This document shows, one piece after another, positions 13,732 to 26,300 of a stretch of DNA of 64,000 nt. The stretch's first letter is position 1, and the number at the start of each line of letters is the position of its first letter. Below the pieces are notes generated by a model that saw only the letters and a list, made by a program, of their open reading frames with translations, did no database searches and had not been told where the DNA came from. The translations under genes were made by a program, and so were the position numbers. This DNA comes from Ectocarpus siliculosus (lineage: Eukaryota > Sar > Phaeophyceae > Ectocarpales > Ectocarpaceae), in the NCBI GenBank assembly GCA_000310025.1, contig FN647684.1:77849-141848 (forward strand). The letters are read 5' to 3'.

Positions 13732-16269
13732 TCACGCGTCTTGTTTGCCGACGTCGCCGCCACTGCCCGCAGCATCACCATCATCCTTGTCGCCCATCGT
13801 AGCCGTCAAGAGCGTGTCCAAGTCCTTCCACTCCACCACGCAAGGCATGCCCTGCAAGGCCCTAACGTGGGCCTCCACCTCCGCCTCGGGGGGAGCCGTC
13901 GGCACCACGCCCTCCACGCACCCGCAGAGCTCAAAATCGCTGTCCAGCACCGCCGCGCCGCACATTCCCGGGTTGAGAGTCGCGTGCTCCGTCCCCACAA
14001 AGGCCTGCATCGCCGTCCGCGCCGCCAAGTCCCCCTTGGCCCGAACTATCATCATCCCGGGATCCTCCCCTTGCCCGAGCCCCCCCGGCTGCTCCCGAAC
14101 CTCGTACCCGACGATGCGGAGAGATTCCGATGGGTCGATCAAGCGTCGGCGCAGGGGTAGCGGGGAGAAAGGGATGCCCTTGGAGCCGACGTCTCGGAGG
14201 AATCGGCTTTCCCCGTCTCCGTCATCGCCGCCTTTGAGGCCGAGCGCGGCCATGTCTCGGGACGGGTGTCTGGCCAGGCTGACGAGCTCGTGTTGGGCTA
14301 GAACAACCCCTGTGAAGGGCTGTTTTGGCGGGGGGGGGGCGCCATGGAGGTGGCGGTATTGGTGATGATGGGACGTGAAACAGGGCGGAGTGTTAGGCGC
14401 GGTCGTTTTGTGCGTCAAAGCCAAAGAGGGGAAGGTGGAGAAGGATTCTGGGAAAAGAGGACGAGACGGAAGCGAGCGCAGAGTAGTGGTCCTACGAATG
14501 AAGGCGAGTGCATCCTCCCGATCCCGATGAATACCGTGCAATTAGTCAAACGAAACGCGTGGTTTGTTCGTGCATTCTGCGCGCGGACATGCGTGCCTCG
14601 CACGGGACTATTTTCAAGCCTCGGCGAACTCACGCATCTTGAGCGTACGTGAGCACTGCTCGCGAAACGAGATGTGTGCGATAATGCACCCAGACTTGGT
14701 GCGAGCTTACAGGCAGAAAACTGCCTGCACATACCTTGCGCCGCGCCTCTGTAATCTGCTGTGATGTCGCGGAACCCTCCTCTTCATTCAAGCCCAGCTC
14801 TCTTTTTACACACATGCAAAAAAAGAAAGAAGTTTCGAATTTTCCTACAAACTGTATTGCAACAACAACTTACATCTCTGAGCTCCGCGTAGTACCGAAC
14901 GTTTGTCTCATCGATAAACTTGAGCCAGGCATGGGACTCGTCGTGGTACCCAGGGAAGGCCCATGGCACTACCGCATGGGCCGCGGCGAGGAAGCGCAGC
15001 GGCGAGGAGGTTGTTTGTCTCACCGGGGTGGCGCTGCACCTGTTGTCATTTGAAAGGACACCAAAATATACTTTGCTTTAGTCGCACAGCAGTAGAGGCC
15101 AAGCTTGGGGCTGATGCATAGAAACTGGACGGAAAGGATCACAGCGCACGTGTCCATGTAGCCCATCGACGCACGCTGTTGTGCCTTGTGCTTGTCGGAG
15201 CGCGGGGAACCGAAGGCCCCTGACGGCCTTCTTCGATAAAGGCAAACCATTACACAGACTATTTGCAGAGTCAACGGCTGACTCTGCAGTCAGCAAGTAA
15301 TCCAACGGCTGAGTCTGCAAGTAGTCTATGTAATGGTTCACCTTTGTGGAAATAAAAGATATACTCTTGGCTCTCAGCCTCCCAGCTGGGCCAGTGGTAG
15401 TAGGCATCTCCGGCATAAAGGCGAACCATCAGACTACTTGCACAGAAGTCAGCGCTTGACTCTGCAAGTAGTCTAATGGTTCGCCACTTATCGAATACGC
15501 CTCTGTTGCAACACGTCAATCTGTCTTTCTCTCGTATCATGCAGTCGGGGTGCCAGGCTCTAGTTGATTTCGGTATAGACTTTGGGCGAGCCGCTCAGGG
15601 TTGCACGGACTATTTTCCTGCTACTGCTGTCTTAGGCCAATGCCTTCAAGTTCTATCACAAGGCAATCGTTCCGTGGCCATGTTTTTCTTCTCCAACTGT
15701 TAAGATCCTAGTCGACACCTGTAGTCTACCTGGTACGTGTGAGGCATATCGCCAGTAGGCACGATCTCTCTCGGATAAAAAAGCAGAAACAATAGCATAA
15801 CAATAAACTGAGCTCTGCGGAACAGATGCTGCAATTTTGCGTTCAGCAGCAGGCTGCTCGGAAGGGCCTGAAGTCGGATCATGGTAAATAAGCACAGGAG
15901 TGCTGCCGAACCTCCACTCTCTCTGGTGGCCAGCTTCCTCAACTTACTCTGTCTGCCGGCGCACTCCTGTACTAACCTGGTTAGTATTTCAGGGGTGTTG
16001 ATGCCCTGGTCCGGGAGTGTGAAAAAAACTCCGAGTGTCGCCATGTACTCGTGGAGACTCGGGCCAGCATCTACGTCTTCATCCCCATCAACCTTGCCAG
16101 GAGTGGCGGGGGAGGAAGACGAAAACAGCGCACCGATAAACTCTCGTTTTCTTCTCCTGCTGCTGCTGCTGCTGCAACCATTTTGACGACCGCTGATCAC
16201 AGCCATCCGCGCTCGAAACTGGCATGGGCGATGCCATCGCAGCAACAGGGGCGCACGCGCCAAAATCAT
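13732..16269 (-). CDS. Trypsin-fold protein with Cys at the nucleophile position
   Basis: Likely exons on the minus strand: 16269-15948, 15219 to about 15150, about 15039-14874, 14319-13732 (about 381 residues). The first and last exons, and the phases at 15948/15219 and 14874/14319, are firm. The donor of exon 2 and acceptor of exon 3 are uncertain. Chymotrypsin-like signature residues appear in order: FLAAAHAVV (catalytic His), HPSRDMAAL (catalytic Asp), then LNPGMCGAAVLD where trypsins have GDSGGP, so Cys replaces Ser. The ELCGCVEGVVP strand after it also fits the fold. The start at 16269 is the first ATG in frame, and the next 30 residues are rich in Arg and Leu without acids, which suggests a mitochondrial presequence (inference). 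Substrate unknown; it could also be an inactive protease homologue. It diverges from the HAD gene. Confidence 0.6.
15235..15494. mobile_element. MITE-like element with two hairpins, family copy 1
   Basis: Lies in intron 1 of the trypsin-fold gene, ending 16 bp from the exon 2 acceptor. Hairpin 1 (about 15238-15346) has arms of about 35 bp around AACCATTACACAGACTA. A spacer (about 15346-15413) contains CTCCCAGCTGGG and ends GGCATCTCCGG. Hairpin 2 (about 15415-15494) has arms around GGCGAACCAT..AGACTACTTGC. The same hairpin-plus-spacer plan recurs at 59430-59562. No ORF, so a non-autonomous element. Confidence 0.7.
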
Positions 16270-16896
16270 GGGGTAGAGATTGCAAGAGAGCACGAGTTTC
16301 AATACCACAGAGCAGCATAGCAGACAGCACCGCAGCTCCTTCACGAGCAGCAGAGCGCGCGGGAGTGTTGCTTTTGTCCCCTGTCAAAACATGCTATATT
16401 TTCTCCACTGCAAAAGAAGAAGATGCGCGTCTCCAACTCTCCGCTCTCAGCTCTCAAGCAGCTGGTGTCGGCACTAAATACACACATTTCCTCATCGTTC
16501 TCCTCCAAGGTATGCCGTAGAAGTCTTCCCTTGACGAAACGAGCGTTAACGTTGGCTCCGAGATGATGCTTGTGGGTTTGCGGGGGCGGAGGTTACGCGC
16601 CCCCGGTTCATGTCATGTACACAACATGCAGCAACGTTACATGCTTCGTCAGCAGTAGTCTAGCTATGTTCCGCGTTCCACATGTTCCTGATCTACAGAG
16701 CTGCACCCGCCCCCCGCTATCCAGTTGCCATAGACGGGATCTTGCCAGCCCAACCTCTTCTCCCCCGTTGCGGATCCCTTGACCGCTGTTCTTATTGCTC
16801 TCCCTCCCTTTCCCATCGGAACGAATAGCGCACAGTTGAGTACACTCCTACGCGACACGAAACAAGACACGTTTGCGTGCGGTTCAACAAGCAAAA
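16270..16896. promoter_or_regulatory. Divergent intergenic region, trypsin-fold gene / HAD gene
   Basis: 627 bp separate the two ATGs, which point away from each other, so both promoters and 5' UTRs must fit here unless upstream non-coding exons exist. A GC-rich inverted motif (GGGGGCG near 16580 and CGCCCCC near 16600) and a short ATGTCATGTACACAACATG palindrome-like segment near 16610 are visible. I cannot identify a TATA box with confidence. Confidence 0.4.
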
Positions 16897-19142
16897 ATGG
16901 AGAAGGCCAAAGCATTCGACAAGATGTCCATCCTCTTCGACTTCGACGGGACGATAGGAGATACCGAGACCCCGGCGATGGAGGTGGCCTTCTGGGAGCT
17001 GGCGCCGTACCTTCCCGACACCAGTGAGTCGCCCCATCCCCAGACAAAACCGCTTCACATATTGCTCGATTCCTCTGCCTCTTCAACTACATATACACTC
17101 TAGGTCCTAAAATATAGTACACTTTTCCTAATGGGTATCGTCTACACATCGCGGTCCCTCAGTAGTGCCGCTACATTCGTTTTATGTGGCAACCAGATTC
17201 GCGGGCACTATACCAGGCACCGGCTCTATGTTAGTCCTGGCCATGAATTGTGCCAATGCCGGCACTACTGAGGATTCGAGGTCCGTGAACTACTGGCATC
17301 CTCTATTGAAGAGGAACTGAAGAGCAGTTGTAGCACGTCACCTACCGGAGTTTGAATGTTAGGTTACAACATGTGTGAGTTTCGCGAAGTGGCGGTGCTC
17401 GAAAACAACTGTGCAACACTGCTTTTTATGCGAGCGCAAAGTTGCGAGAAAAGCTCAAGTGTTTTGGCAACTTTACTTTTGATCGGGAACTTTTGTCAGA
17501 AACACAGGTGTTTGAAAAATACTGGTGGAATGCGGAGGCGTTTTTTGTTTATTGAACAACGGCGAGAAGCAGGGACACCCCTTCATACCACACCGCGAAA
17601 CCGGCCAGAACGTTCAAATGAAGCTTGGAAAACGAGTTGGTGGCACAAGGCGTTGTGCCTTCCAATCGAAGCCAGGAAGACCTCATTCATGCTCACATCC
17701 AACGCAAATTGTTGACGCAGACTCTACCGATACGTATTGTACACAGCTTAGGGCCATCGCAGGCAATTCCAACTCGTCCTTCAATTATTGTGATTTCGCC
17801 GTGCATCTATCGTGTGGATCGTGCGCGTGTATGTGGCGGGAGAAGGTCTACGTGTGTGGTTGGGGCAGGTGGTTGGCGTGGATTGGCGGAAGTCTCGCCG
17901 CGAAACTTTTGGTCGACACTTCAGTCGCGAGAAAACTACACAAACTTTTGCTCCAGATCTCACGATTGTCGTCAATAAATTTAGCATGAGAAAAGTTGCG
18001 AGAAAAGGTTTCCAACTTCCAACTCTTCTTGTAACTTTATGCCCCTCCCATAAGCAGTGAAATCATGAAAAATACACGCGGGCCAGCGGGGACCGGACCA
18101 TCAATGCATTCGCATTGTAGGTCTGCCCCTTTGTCAATGCAACCGTTGCCATCACACAACACGACCAACCATTGTTTCATACAAAGCCAGGGAAGAGCGG
18201 CCTCACGCCTTGTACGAGCTTCTCGAACAGGGAATTCAGCCGACCGACCGTTCTGCCAGCAGGAAGTGAGGGAGGGATTCAATCATGGACCAGTTGTACT
18301 GTAGATCCACAAGCGAAAAATACTACTTGTACTTCTACTTCAATACTCCTAATCCATGCGAAACTCGAGCTCTCATTGCTCGGCACGTGTGTACCATTTA
18401 CATTTTCTCTTCTACAGCTGCACCTACGGCGTTTCGCACGTCTGCGTGTTACTTTTTTCAATCTTACGATGTTGACGGCGTTTCGTGTCTCGACCGACAC
18501 ACGATACGCCAGCCCCGGACAAGCTGGACGGGCTGATGCCGGAGTTCGTGCGCGACAACGCCGGGAAGGCGTTCGAGTTCATGGTGGAGAAGGTCGACGA
18601 GGACCGCAAGGCCGCGGGGCTGAGCACGATCTCGGAGGCGTTCGCAGGTGAGAGGAAAAAAATGTTCCTAGGAATATATGAATGACGAAAACACAACACA
18701 ACACACATACAAGGCCAACGATGTCAAACGTTATTCACGCTGTCTTGTTGGCCTCCTTGCGTACATCATGGTGTGAGCCGGATAGGTTATTTGATTGGTG
18801 TGTTTTGTTTTTGTGTTGGGTGTGTTTTCATTTCCAGTTTTGGGGGCGCGCAATACGCAACAGCAAGGTTTTTAATTTATTCCACGGGTGGCCGGTCCGG
18901 CCTGCCCTCGTTTAGTCTGAGAAAAATCACGGACTAAAGGCGTTCGAATCCACGGCGGGATGAGGCACTGCATTACACCAGGTGGAGTCTTCCTTGCATA
19001 TGCACACCGTATTCTAACCTTTCTAAATGAGTCCAAAAGACCCGGCTGTTTTTTTTTTTGCCCGATCAACACACACCCGACGAGCAGACACAACAGAGAG
19101 AGAGATAAGAGAGAGAGGAAAGGGGCAGAACAGAGAGAGAGC

Positions 19143-19203
<61 letters not shown>

Positions 19204-22200
19204 GAGAGAGCAGGAGCAGCGTAAGGCGAGACCGCCTTGGTTGCTTCGCAATAACCTTGTGTTTTTCTTGTCCGTTGAACGCGTACCAGTGGGCCCCGGC
19301 TGTGGCACGCGTCTTTTTTCGTTTGTTTTCCTGTCTTTTTGCCTGCGTGCGGGAGTCTCTCTGACTGCACGCGAGGGAACTAAGAGCCAAATTTGATTGA
19401 TTCATACAGGGCCAAGTCAACAAGAAATTTCCAATATCCGGCACGCGATAATGTGACAGAGTCTTGCTTACCCAAGATCGATGCGACATTTAGACACTGG
19501 TCAAGTGGTGAGAGCCTTTTTCTTGCTCTGTAAAGGAGTCGGCGTAGGCAAGAACAAAGCAACACTCAAGCCCCCTCATGCTCACAAGCACATTTACGGC
19601 ATATGACACCATGTTTATCGGTGCATTCGTCTTCCTTATGTAGAAGAAGCAGAGGTTTTTGGTTGTAGAAGTTCAAGCTTTTGGGCGACAGCCTTGCTTT
19701 TCTCGACCCCCAAGGGCGGCACAGAGTATATAAGTAGTACGCCATTGTGCTTAGGCCTCCCTCCCCCCTCTGCATCGTCCGCCATTGCTTCTGAACACGC
19801 GCATGCAGCCAAGTCCGAGCCCAAGGAGATGCTTGACGCCGTCGACCCCCACCGGAAAAAGTTCGGGCTCAAGACCTTCGCCGAGCTGCGCGCCCCCGAC
19901 GGCGGCGAGAAGGAGAACCTCCTTATCCAGCAGAAGACGGAGACCGTCGACGCGCTCAGCAAGATCGCTCAGCCGTGCAACGGAGTGCCGGAGGTGCGTG
20001 GGCAGTGCGGCGGGTCTGTGCCATGTGTGACGCTGCCTCAAGCATGTGTGTCGTGGCGAAAGTAGTTTATTTGTGCTGAGTTTTGCGTCGATCGCGTGAT
20101 GTTGTGAGACCGTCCACGTCTCTGTCGTAGCGTCGTTGTCTCTTTCGCTGTTAGTTTGTTTTTTTTTCCCCCGTCTATCCGTCCACCCCCGCCCTTGCGG
20201 TCCGCAGGCACCATTCGGATGGTTTGATGTCGAGCTGGCAGACGACGCTCGTGGACGTACATCGGTCCCCTATCAGTGCGCTATTTTAGCGTCGGTCCCA
20301 TCAGCGCGTTGGTTTGCGCGAGCCCTTCGTGTTGGAACCCTGACACCGCATTGCGTGGTCGCGTCTCCTTTGGCAGCTTGTGCCGGAGCAAGAGGCGTGG
20401 CGATCGATCGGATGACACTTGCCTGTTTCTTCGCCAATCTCGACAGCAGTAACACGTGTCGTGTCGTCGGGCGAACCGCAACCAGGTGCTGGCTGCCCTG
20501 ACGGCCGCCGGAGTAGCGTTCTGCATCTCCACGACGAGCCCCAAGCCGAGGGTGCCGGCGTCCATCACGGCCTGCAAGCTCGACGAGTACTTCCCGGCCG
20601 ACAAGGTGCAGAAACGATCTGGGACAACGTTGATGCCGCTGGTGACTGTTGCGTCCAAGTTTGGTACATGCACATGCCCTCCCGGTCTCAACCCGTGTAA
20701 GCCACAGCCTTAAGATCACCTCTTTCTTGAGTTCCCTCGCTGTGGGGATGGGGCAGGTTTATGCCCTGAAACCTACGATGGCATACATGACCCCCCCCCC
20801 GCACACCCGCACATTTTTCGTTCGGGGAAGGTGCATAGCGGGGAGAGCGACTTCGACCCCCCGCGTTTCAAGCCGAACCCGTCGGTGTACCTCAAGGCCG
20901 CGGAAACGGAGGGCAAGGAGCCCGCCAACTGTATCGCCGTGGAGGACAGCGGCTCCGGCGTTGGTTCGGCATCGAACGCCGGCGTCGGTGAGTATTGTAA
21001 TGATCACGGACTGGACGTCGGTATGTACCTTTCGGCGGTTTTGGGACAAACAGGCAGTGTCGGAGAGAAGAAACATAAGTTTTGGTAGCCTTGGTGCGGC
21101 TAGAGCTTTATTTTGAAACGGCTCACAGCACTCCTTCTCGCGGTGCTGTTTCGTGGCCGCTGATGTCTCGCGCTCGCCATCTGTTTCTCGCTTACCAGCC
21201 GGCATTGTTGTACTTGTAGTGTAGGTGTTGAGGTATCGCGTAGGGGAACACAACATGTGCGACCATCAAGGAGTCCACCTAAGCGCTGGTAGCTGTCATC
21301 GGAGAAATGCACATGGCGCCGCTTCGTCGTGTCTTCCTAGCAGGAGGTCCAGCAAAACCCGGACGACTGTCGAGGCAACAAAAAACACGTGCTTGCTGGT
21401 GTCAACCCCCCTGAAACACCAGCGGTAGTCGTTGGCTTTGGCTTGTGTGTGGCACACGAGCACATAGCGGGCGCGTCGTCATGGCGGCAGGTCTTGTGGC
21501 TCCCGCAGCCCCCAGAGTGCAACAACCTCAACCGCCAACGAAGCCAAAACACTTTCAACGTACTTGTGTCTGCGTCTCCCCCCCCCCAAAAAAAGGACTG
21601 ACGGTGGGATACGTCGGGGCATCGCACATCCCGGACTACAAAAAGGACACGCATGCCGAGATGCTCATGTCTGGGGGGCGTGCCGAGAACGGAAAGGGGG
21701 CGGAGATCGTGATCTCGGACATGACGGACCTGCCCAAGGTTATCGAGTTCTTCGCCGGGGAGAAGATCGCCGGAAAGTCTGCTCCGTTCGACTTCCCAGA
21801 GGTGAGAGACGCAGAGCGTGAGGAAGAACTACATACCTTACGGCAGCGGCGAGGGCTACATACCTTACGGCAGCGGCGAGGATATAAGAGAGGTTGTGTT
21901 GAGAGAAAAAGTACGGATATTTTTAGAGAGTAAGAGTGGCTTGTCCCGCCCATGAGAAATGCATGGGTTATAGTACGGATTAAGAGGAAACCAGATTTCA
22001 TTTTTGAAGAGAGGGTTTTTGGCTCCCGACTCTAGCTTTCTTCCGTAGCCGCTACCGTTGTCTCGTACTGCGTGGCACCACTGTCGCGTTCGGTTGTTCG
22101 GTTGTTGCCAAACCAGAGTGGCCAAACATGGGGTTGGTGTTTGCTTGCCTTGCGCGTCGGTGAGAATCTTCATAGGGATTCAACGTTTTTCGTTGCTCGC

Positions 22201-22360
22201 ACAATGTTTGATGGAGACATCTTGCCTCCACGTTCCGCTAGCCCGAACACTAGTGCTCACACAACACACCTTCGTCCCCGGTCCCCTTCCCCCCACGCCC
22301 CCGCAGGAATTGATTTCTTCCCTGAAGCAGCCCGTGTGGGTCCACAGCACCAAGGCCTAA
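16897..22360 (+). CDS. HAD-superfamily phosphatase/phosphoglucomutase-like hydrolase
   Basis: Seven exons with matching phases: 16897-17023, 18513-18647, 19809-19993, 20486-20605, 20831-20987, 21596-21801, 22307-22360, giving 327 residues. HAD motifs are complete: motif I DFDGT (D15 nucleophile, D17 acid/base), motif II CISTTS (S164), motif III Lys in KPNPSVYL (K203), motif IV VEDSGSG (E227, D228). The alpha-helical cap lies between motifs I and II (about residues 25-145), as in subfamily IA enzymes such as CbbY, beta-phosphoglucomutase and sugar-phosphate phosphatases. The substrate cannot be told. A conserved-looking C-terminal extension (SDMTDLPKVIEFF) follows motif IV. The ATG at 16897 sits in a good context (AAAAATGG), with no signal peptide visible, so probably cytosolic. 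Convergent with RF3. Confidence 0.88.
17152..17285. repeat. Imperfect hairpin (MITE-like) in HAD intron 1
   Basis: CGGTCCCTCAGTAGTGCCG at 17152-17170 faces its near reverse complement at about 17259-17285 (CCGGCACTACTGAGG..GGTCCG), with a loop of about 90 bp. The intron is 1,489 bp and otherwise featureless. No ORF and no clear target duplication. Confidence 0.65.
19082..19211. repeat. (GA)n microsatellite in HAD intron 2
   Basis: A nearly pure AG dinucleotide tract of about 60 bp (about 19147-19202), flanked by imperfect AG-rich sequence. It gives meaningless low-complexity open frames on both strands. It lies in the 1.2 kb intron 18648-19808. Confidence 0.9.
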
Positions 22361-23390
22361 CCTTTTCTCGAGTAGAGGAAGCCTGATTTGTGTTTACAAG
22401 TAAGATCAGTATCTTCGGTTTGGTTTCCCACAGTCCGAGAACAGGCCGTAGTTCATGAGATGTATCTGGAAGCATACGTAGGTTGCAAGCGTTGGGTCTT
22501 CACTGCTTCGTCGTGAAAGATGTGTCGCAGGCCGTCTTCGATCAAAATCGCGTAGTCACGAAACGTACTATTTACAAATGTAGAGGGATGGATCCATTCA
22601 TTTCTTCTCCGTCGGAAACACGGGGAAGCGGCGCCCGAACGTTGACTGACCGGCGCAATTTTTGTGTGGACAACATGTCGAATTTTGGGGAACATTTCGA
22701 CTTTTGGGGGGAGGAACAAGAATGGTTGGGTGTTCTCACGCACGAATGGGCTGAAAATGATGCTGATCGATGATCCCGAAGAGCAACTACCACTACCGTA
22801 GCGAAGGTGGACAAAGAGTTCCGCTGTGAGGCTTCATTTTGTCGGCGAGACGAGAGAAAATCGCAGATGATGTATGCACATCTGTAAGTGAGTGTTGCAG
22901 AAGTAAGAACGCGCATCCGGTCGAAGAACGCGAGGCGACACTAAGGAAGGAAGTTCCGAACATCGGAATAGTAGCGCCAAAGGCGAATATACTTGTCCCG
23001 TCGCAAAGCCACAGAGGGGACAAGGGTGGATTCACCACCCAGCCGTGTAACTATCTTCCTGGTTTCGGCGAGAACCCTACTGCGGAGACGCTACACTGAG
23101 ATAGCACCGGGTTGTGTAGGGTACCCCTAACCCCAATGGTGCGCTTCGTGCGCAGGACGGCGTGTGGCGTGATGTTTCGTTCTTGTTGAATGGGGACTCC
23201 TTTCCAATTGTCCGTCGAAAAACCGACATCTATGTGGAGGCATCCCATCGTTCTCTGGTGGCTCATATCGTGCGTGAAAGACCTTACGAAAAAGACTCTG
23301 TGAAGGAATGTTTCCCGTACCGCAAACACATGCATGAAAATGGCATCCACCACTAGGACAAAGAAAGACTTGTTCTGTTTCTAAGGATCT
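22361..23390. other. Intergenic region between convergent HAD and RF3 genes
   Basis: About 1.0 kb holding both 3' UTRs. Open frames of up to about 100 codons exist on each strand, but none shows a family motif or joins either neighbour in phase. No repeat or RNA gene is apparent. Confidence 0.55.
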
Positions 23391-26300
23391 CTATGTGATG
23401 ATATCCGGTGGACGCGACCACGGGATGAGCTCGAGCTGGGGAAGGTCTCCCTGCACGTTGGCAAGCTTCCACTCGTTGCGGAACAGGAGAACAGGACGCC
23501 CGAACCTATCCTGAGCGGTGAACACTCCGAACAGCTTTCCCGCTTTCTGGACACCAAGACGCAGAAACACAGACAACGGACCGGGGGGCACATCAGCTAT
23601 GTACGAAAACGGAAGAGGTCTGGGCCTGGAAGCAATCAGACGGCGACGTTAACAGTCCGCACGTAGCCTCACCGTACACTACACATGCTTGGTCCCCGTA
23701 CAACACTCGCGACGCTACGGTCATCAGTCTATTTTCGTTTTTTAGCTGTGTTCGTACCGTGGCCTCATCGATGGACTCCCAGCCCCCCTCGGCCCACCGT
23801 GCCGTGTTGTACCCCGACAAAGGCTCCAGTATGGTGTCCACGCCGTACTCGGCCTTCATCCGATGCTGTACCACTGCCGCGAATGACAGGAAGTACAAAA
23901 GAAGGTAGGTGTGGAATATACGAATGACTTCAGGTAAGCGTGATGGCGTGGGCTCTCCGGGCGCGCAAACATGCGCGGGTGCCTTCCTCGAGGCAAAGCT
24001 GCGATACGTGTGTTCACATTGCCACTACGAGCGAGGCGGTTGCCCAATTCATCGTGCCGATACGATGGGGCCGTCTTTCGTGAATCATCTAGACCGCGCG
24101 TCGTAGCGGGCGAAGGGGCAGGCGTGCTTGCGACGTGCGTGCGAATCAGGGGAACCCACCGTCGAACTGAAGAGTGCCTACTGCCGCCAGGATCGGGTTG
24201 CCGTTTCCATCGTCCGACCGCTCCCTCAGCATCTGCACCGCACCCTCGTCAAGTAGCTGCGTAGAAGAGAGGCACGCATGCAATCCGTGCGCTTGTGAGC
24301 CAGGGCTCGCTCGTGGAGGACAACACGGCCAGGGAATGGCAACATCGAAGAAGCTTCTCTGTTCTAGGTACCTCTAATTTCGATATTGGCAAACCGTGGT
24401 GCCCCTTGCAGACGGCATCCTTAAGTCACCAAAGTCGGTGAGAACAACCACAGGTAGGAGGCCGCACCTGGTCTAGCCCCTTTCGGTAGTTCTTGTACTT
24501 GCTCGGGTTAGGGTTTCGCATGTAGGCGAAGCACTCCGGACTGAAAGAAGGGATGCCGGGGAACCGGATCTTATTGCTGCCCGTGAAGATCGTGTCGCCG
24601 ATGGCGAAGTGGCCCGGGTTGTTGATCCCGATGACATCCCCGGGGTAAGCAGCCTGCGAGTATGGGTGTGGGGGAATCGTCGAGAGGTTTGAAGGTGGGT
24701 GAGGCAGGGGAGTGCGTGCTCTAACATCCAGACCGAGCCCTTGACCAATCAGCACCGGTTTTGAAAACCCTCGAATCTATCCAAACCGACTCCATAGCTA
24801 CCCGACACCACTTTTGATCATGTCAAACGCTGGCATTATACCTTATGCAGACCTCATTCTAAAGCAAGCCTCGAAGATGCTACAGCTCAAACTCCACCAT
24901 AAATCATGGAGGAATCGGATCCACGGGGCTCGTCTGATGGGTACCACTCACCAGCACGGTTTCTCGCTCTTGCGCGAACAGCTGCTGGGCGTGGGCCAGG
25001 GTGACTTGCTTCCCCTTCATTCGGCTGTGTTGCACCTGCACAAAAACAGAGGAGGAAGCGCGGACGTGCAACACAACAAAAAAGGACAAGCGTGGACAAT
25101 TTCAGTCTTGGAAGGACGAAAAAGACGACAGTAGCGAGGTACTTCGTAGATGCCTTTTGCCGGGACGAAGCCCATGGGAGCTACGCATACCACCAGCGGC
25201 CGGCCGTCGCTGTCATTTGTGTGCACCACCTTGTAGTGTGATCAATCCCAACTTTTATCGTGCGCCACTCTGTCATTGCTGATCGTTCCGCAGTGAACAA
25301 TTCTGCCAAAAAATTCCATCTCACCTTCATCCCCTTTTCGTAGCGCCCGGAGACCACCCGAACGTAGGCCAGACGGTCCCGGTGACGTGGGTCCAAATTG
25401 GCTTGTAGCTTGAACACGAATCCCGTGAACTCGTTGTAGCCAGGTAAAATCACGTCGGCATTCTTTGCGATAGCATCAGCAAGAGCGTAAACGGGGAGAC
25501 AGAGTGTGGTCGACGCGACCGTCAAAACAACGCAAAGCATCTCGTGTGTATCCAACCGACTCAACACCACAGGTGCCAATCGGCGATGCTTGCAACACGG
25601 ACCACAATATCCCACACAACGGACAGGCGTCTCAACTTATCCGCAAGAGCATCGTGCAAAATGCGAGTGGCTTTCCCCGCTCAAGAGGAGACAAGAAAGT
25701 CAACCACCAACAACATCGTCCTGGTTTCGAGAGCCTACATAACATAGCGATCGGCTTGGTCAACCCGCTTCTAGGAACCAGGCAACCCTGGACTGTTCGA
25801 TCTCACCCCCATTCGTCGAGATGAAGGCTTCTGCCCGATCGTGAGGAAACGCTTCAGGAAGAGCTCCACGCCGAAGTTGGTCATCGCCGACCCGAAGAAC
25901 ATGGGGCTCTGTTCCCCGGTGAGGACGCGCTCCATGTCCAGGGGCTCCACAAGTCTGGCGGGAAACGTCCCATGGCATGCAGAACAACAAAGGGAAAGAG
26001 TGTTGGAAATCGACTCCTCAGCTTGCCCAAAATCGCAACGATCGCGCTGTAGCCGTTGCTTCAAGCCGGTAAGATTCGCTTTGTTTTGTGCTTGTTTGGG
26101 GTCGCTTGCGCAAACGCAGTCCTCGGGGGGCTGTGGGGGACAACGAAGACTAATTAATAAAAAGCAAAACGACGACTGCTTTATGCATAAGGCGACACCA
26201 ATTCTGCCTTTTGAAGCACGACCTCTCTGGCGTTGCAACTCACTCGTCGAGCATCTCCACATCTTCCAGGAGCTGTTCGTGTAGCTCTTCCGTGATCAGC

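Noticed and set aside
18930-18962. GTTCGAATCCA resembling a tRNA B box in HAD intron 2
   Set aside because: The flanking bases do not form a T-stem and no A box is at the right distance.
19023-19370. Ser/Leu and Arg/Glu repeat proteins on opposite strands
   Set aside because: Products of the (GA)n microsatellite.
22453-22743. Minus-strand open frame between HAD and RF3
   Set aside because: No motif and no phase-compatible junction to RF3, whose stop at 23391 is clear.
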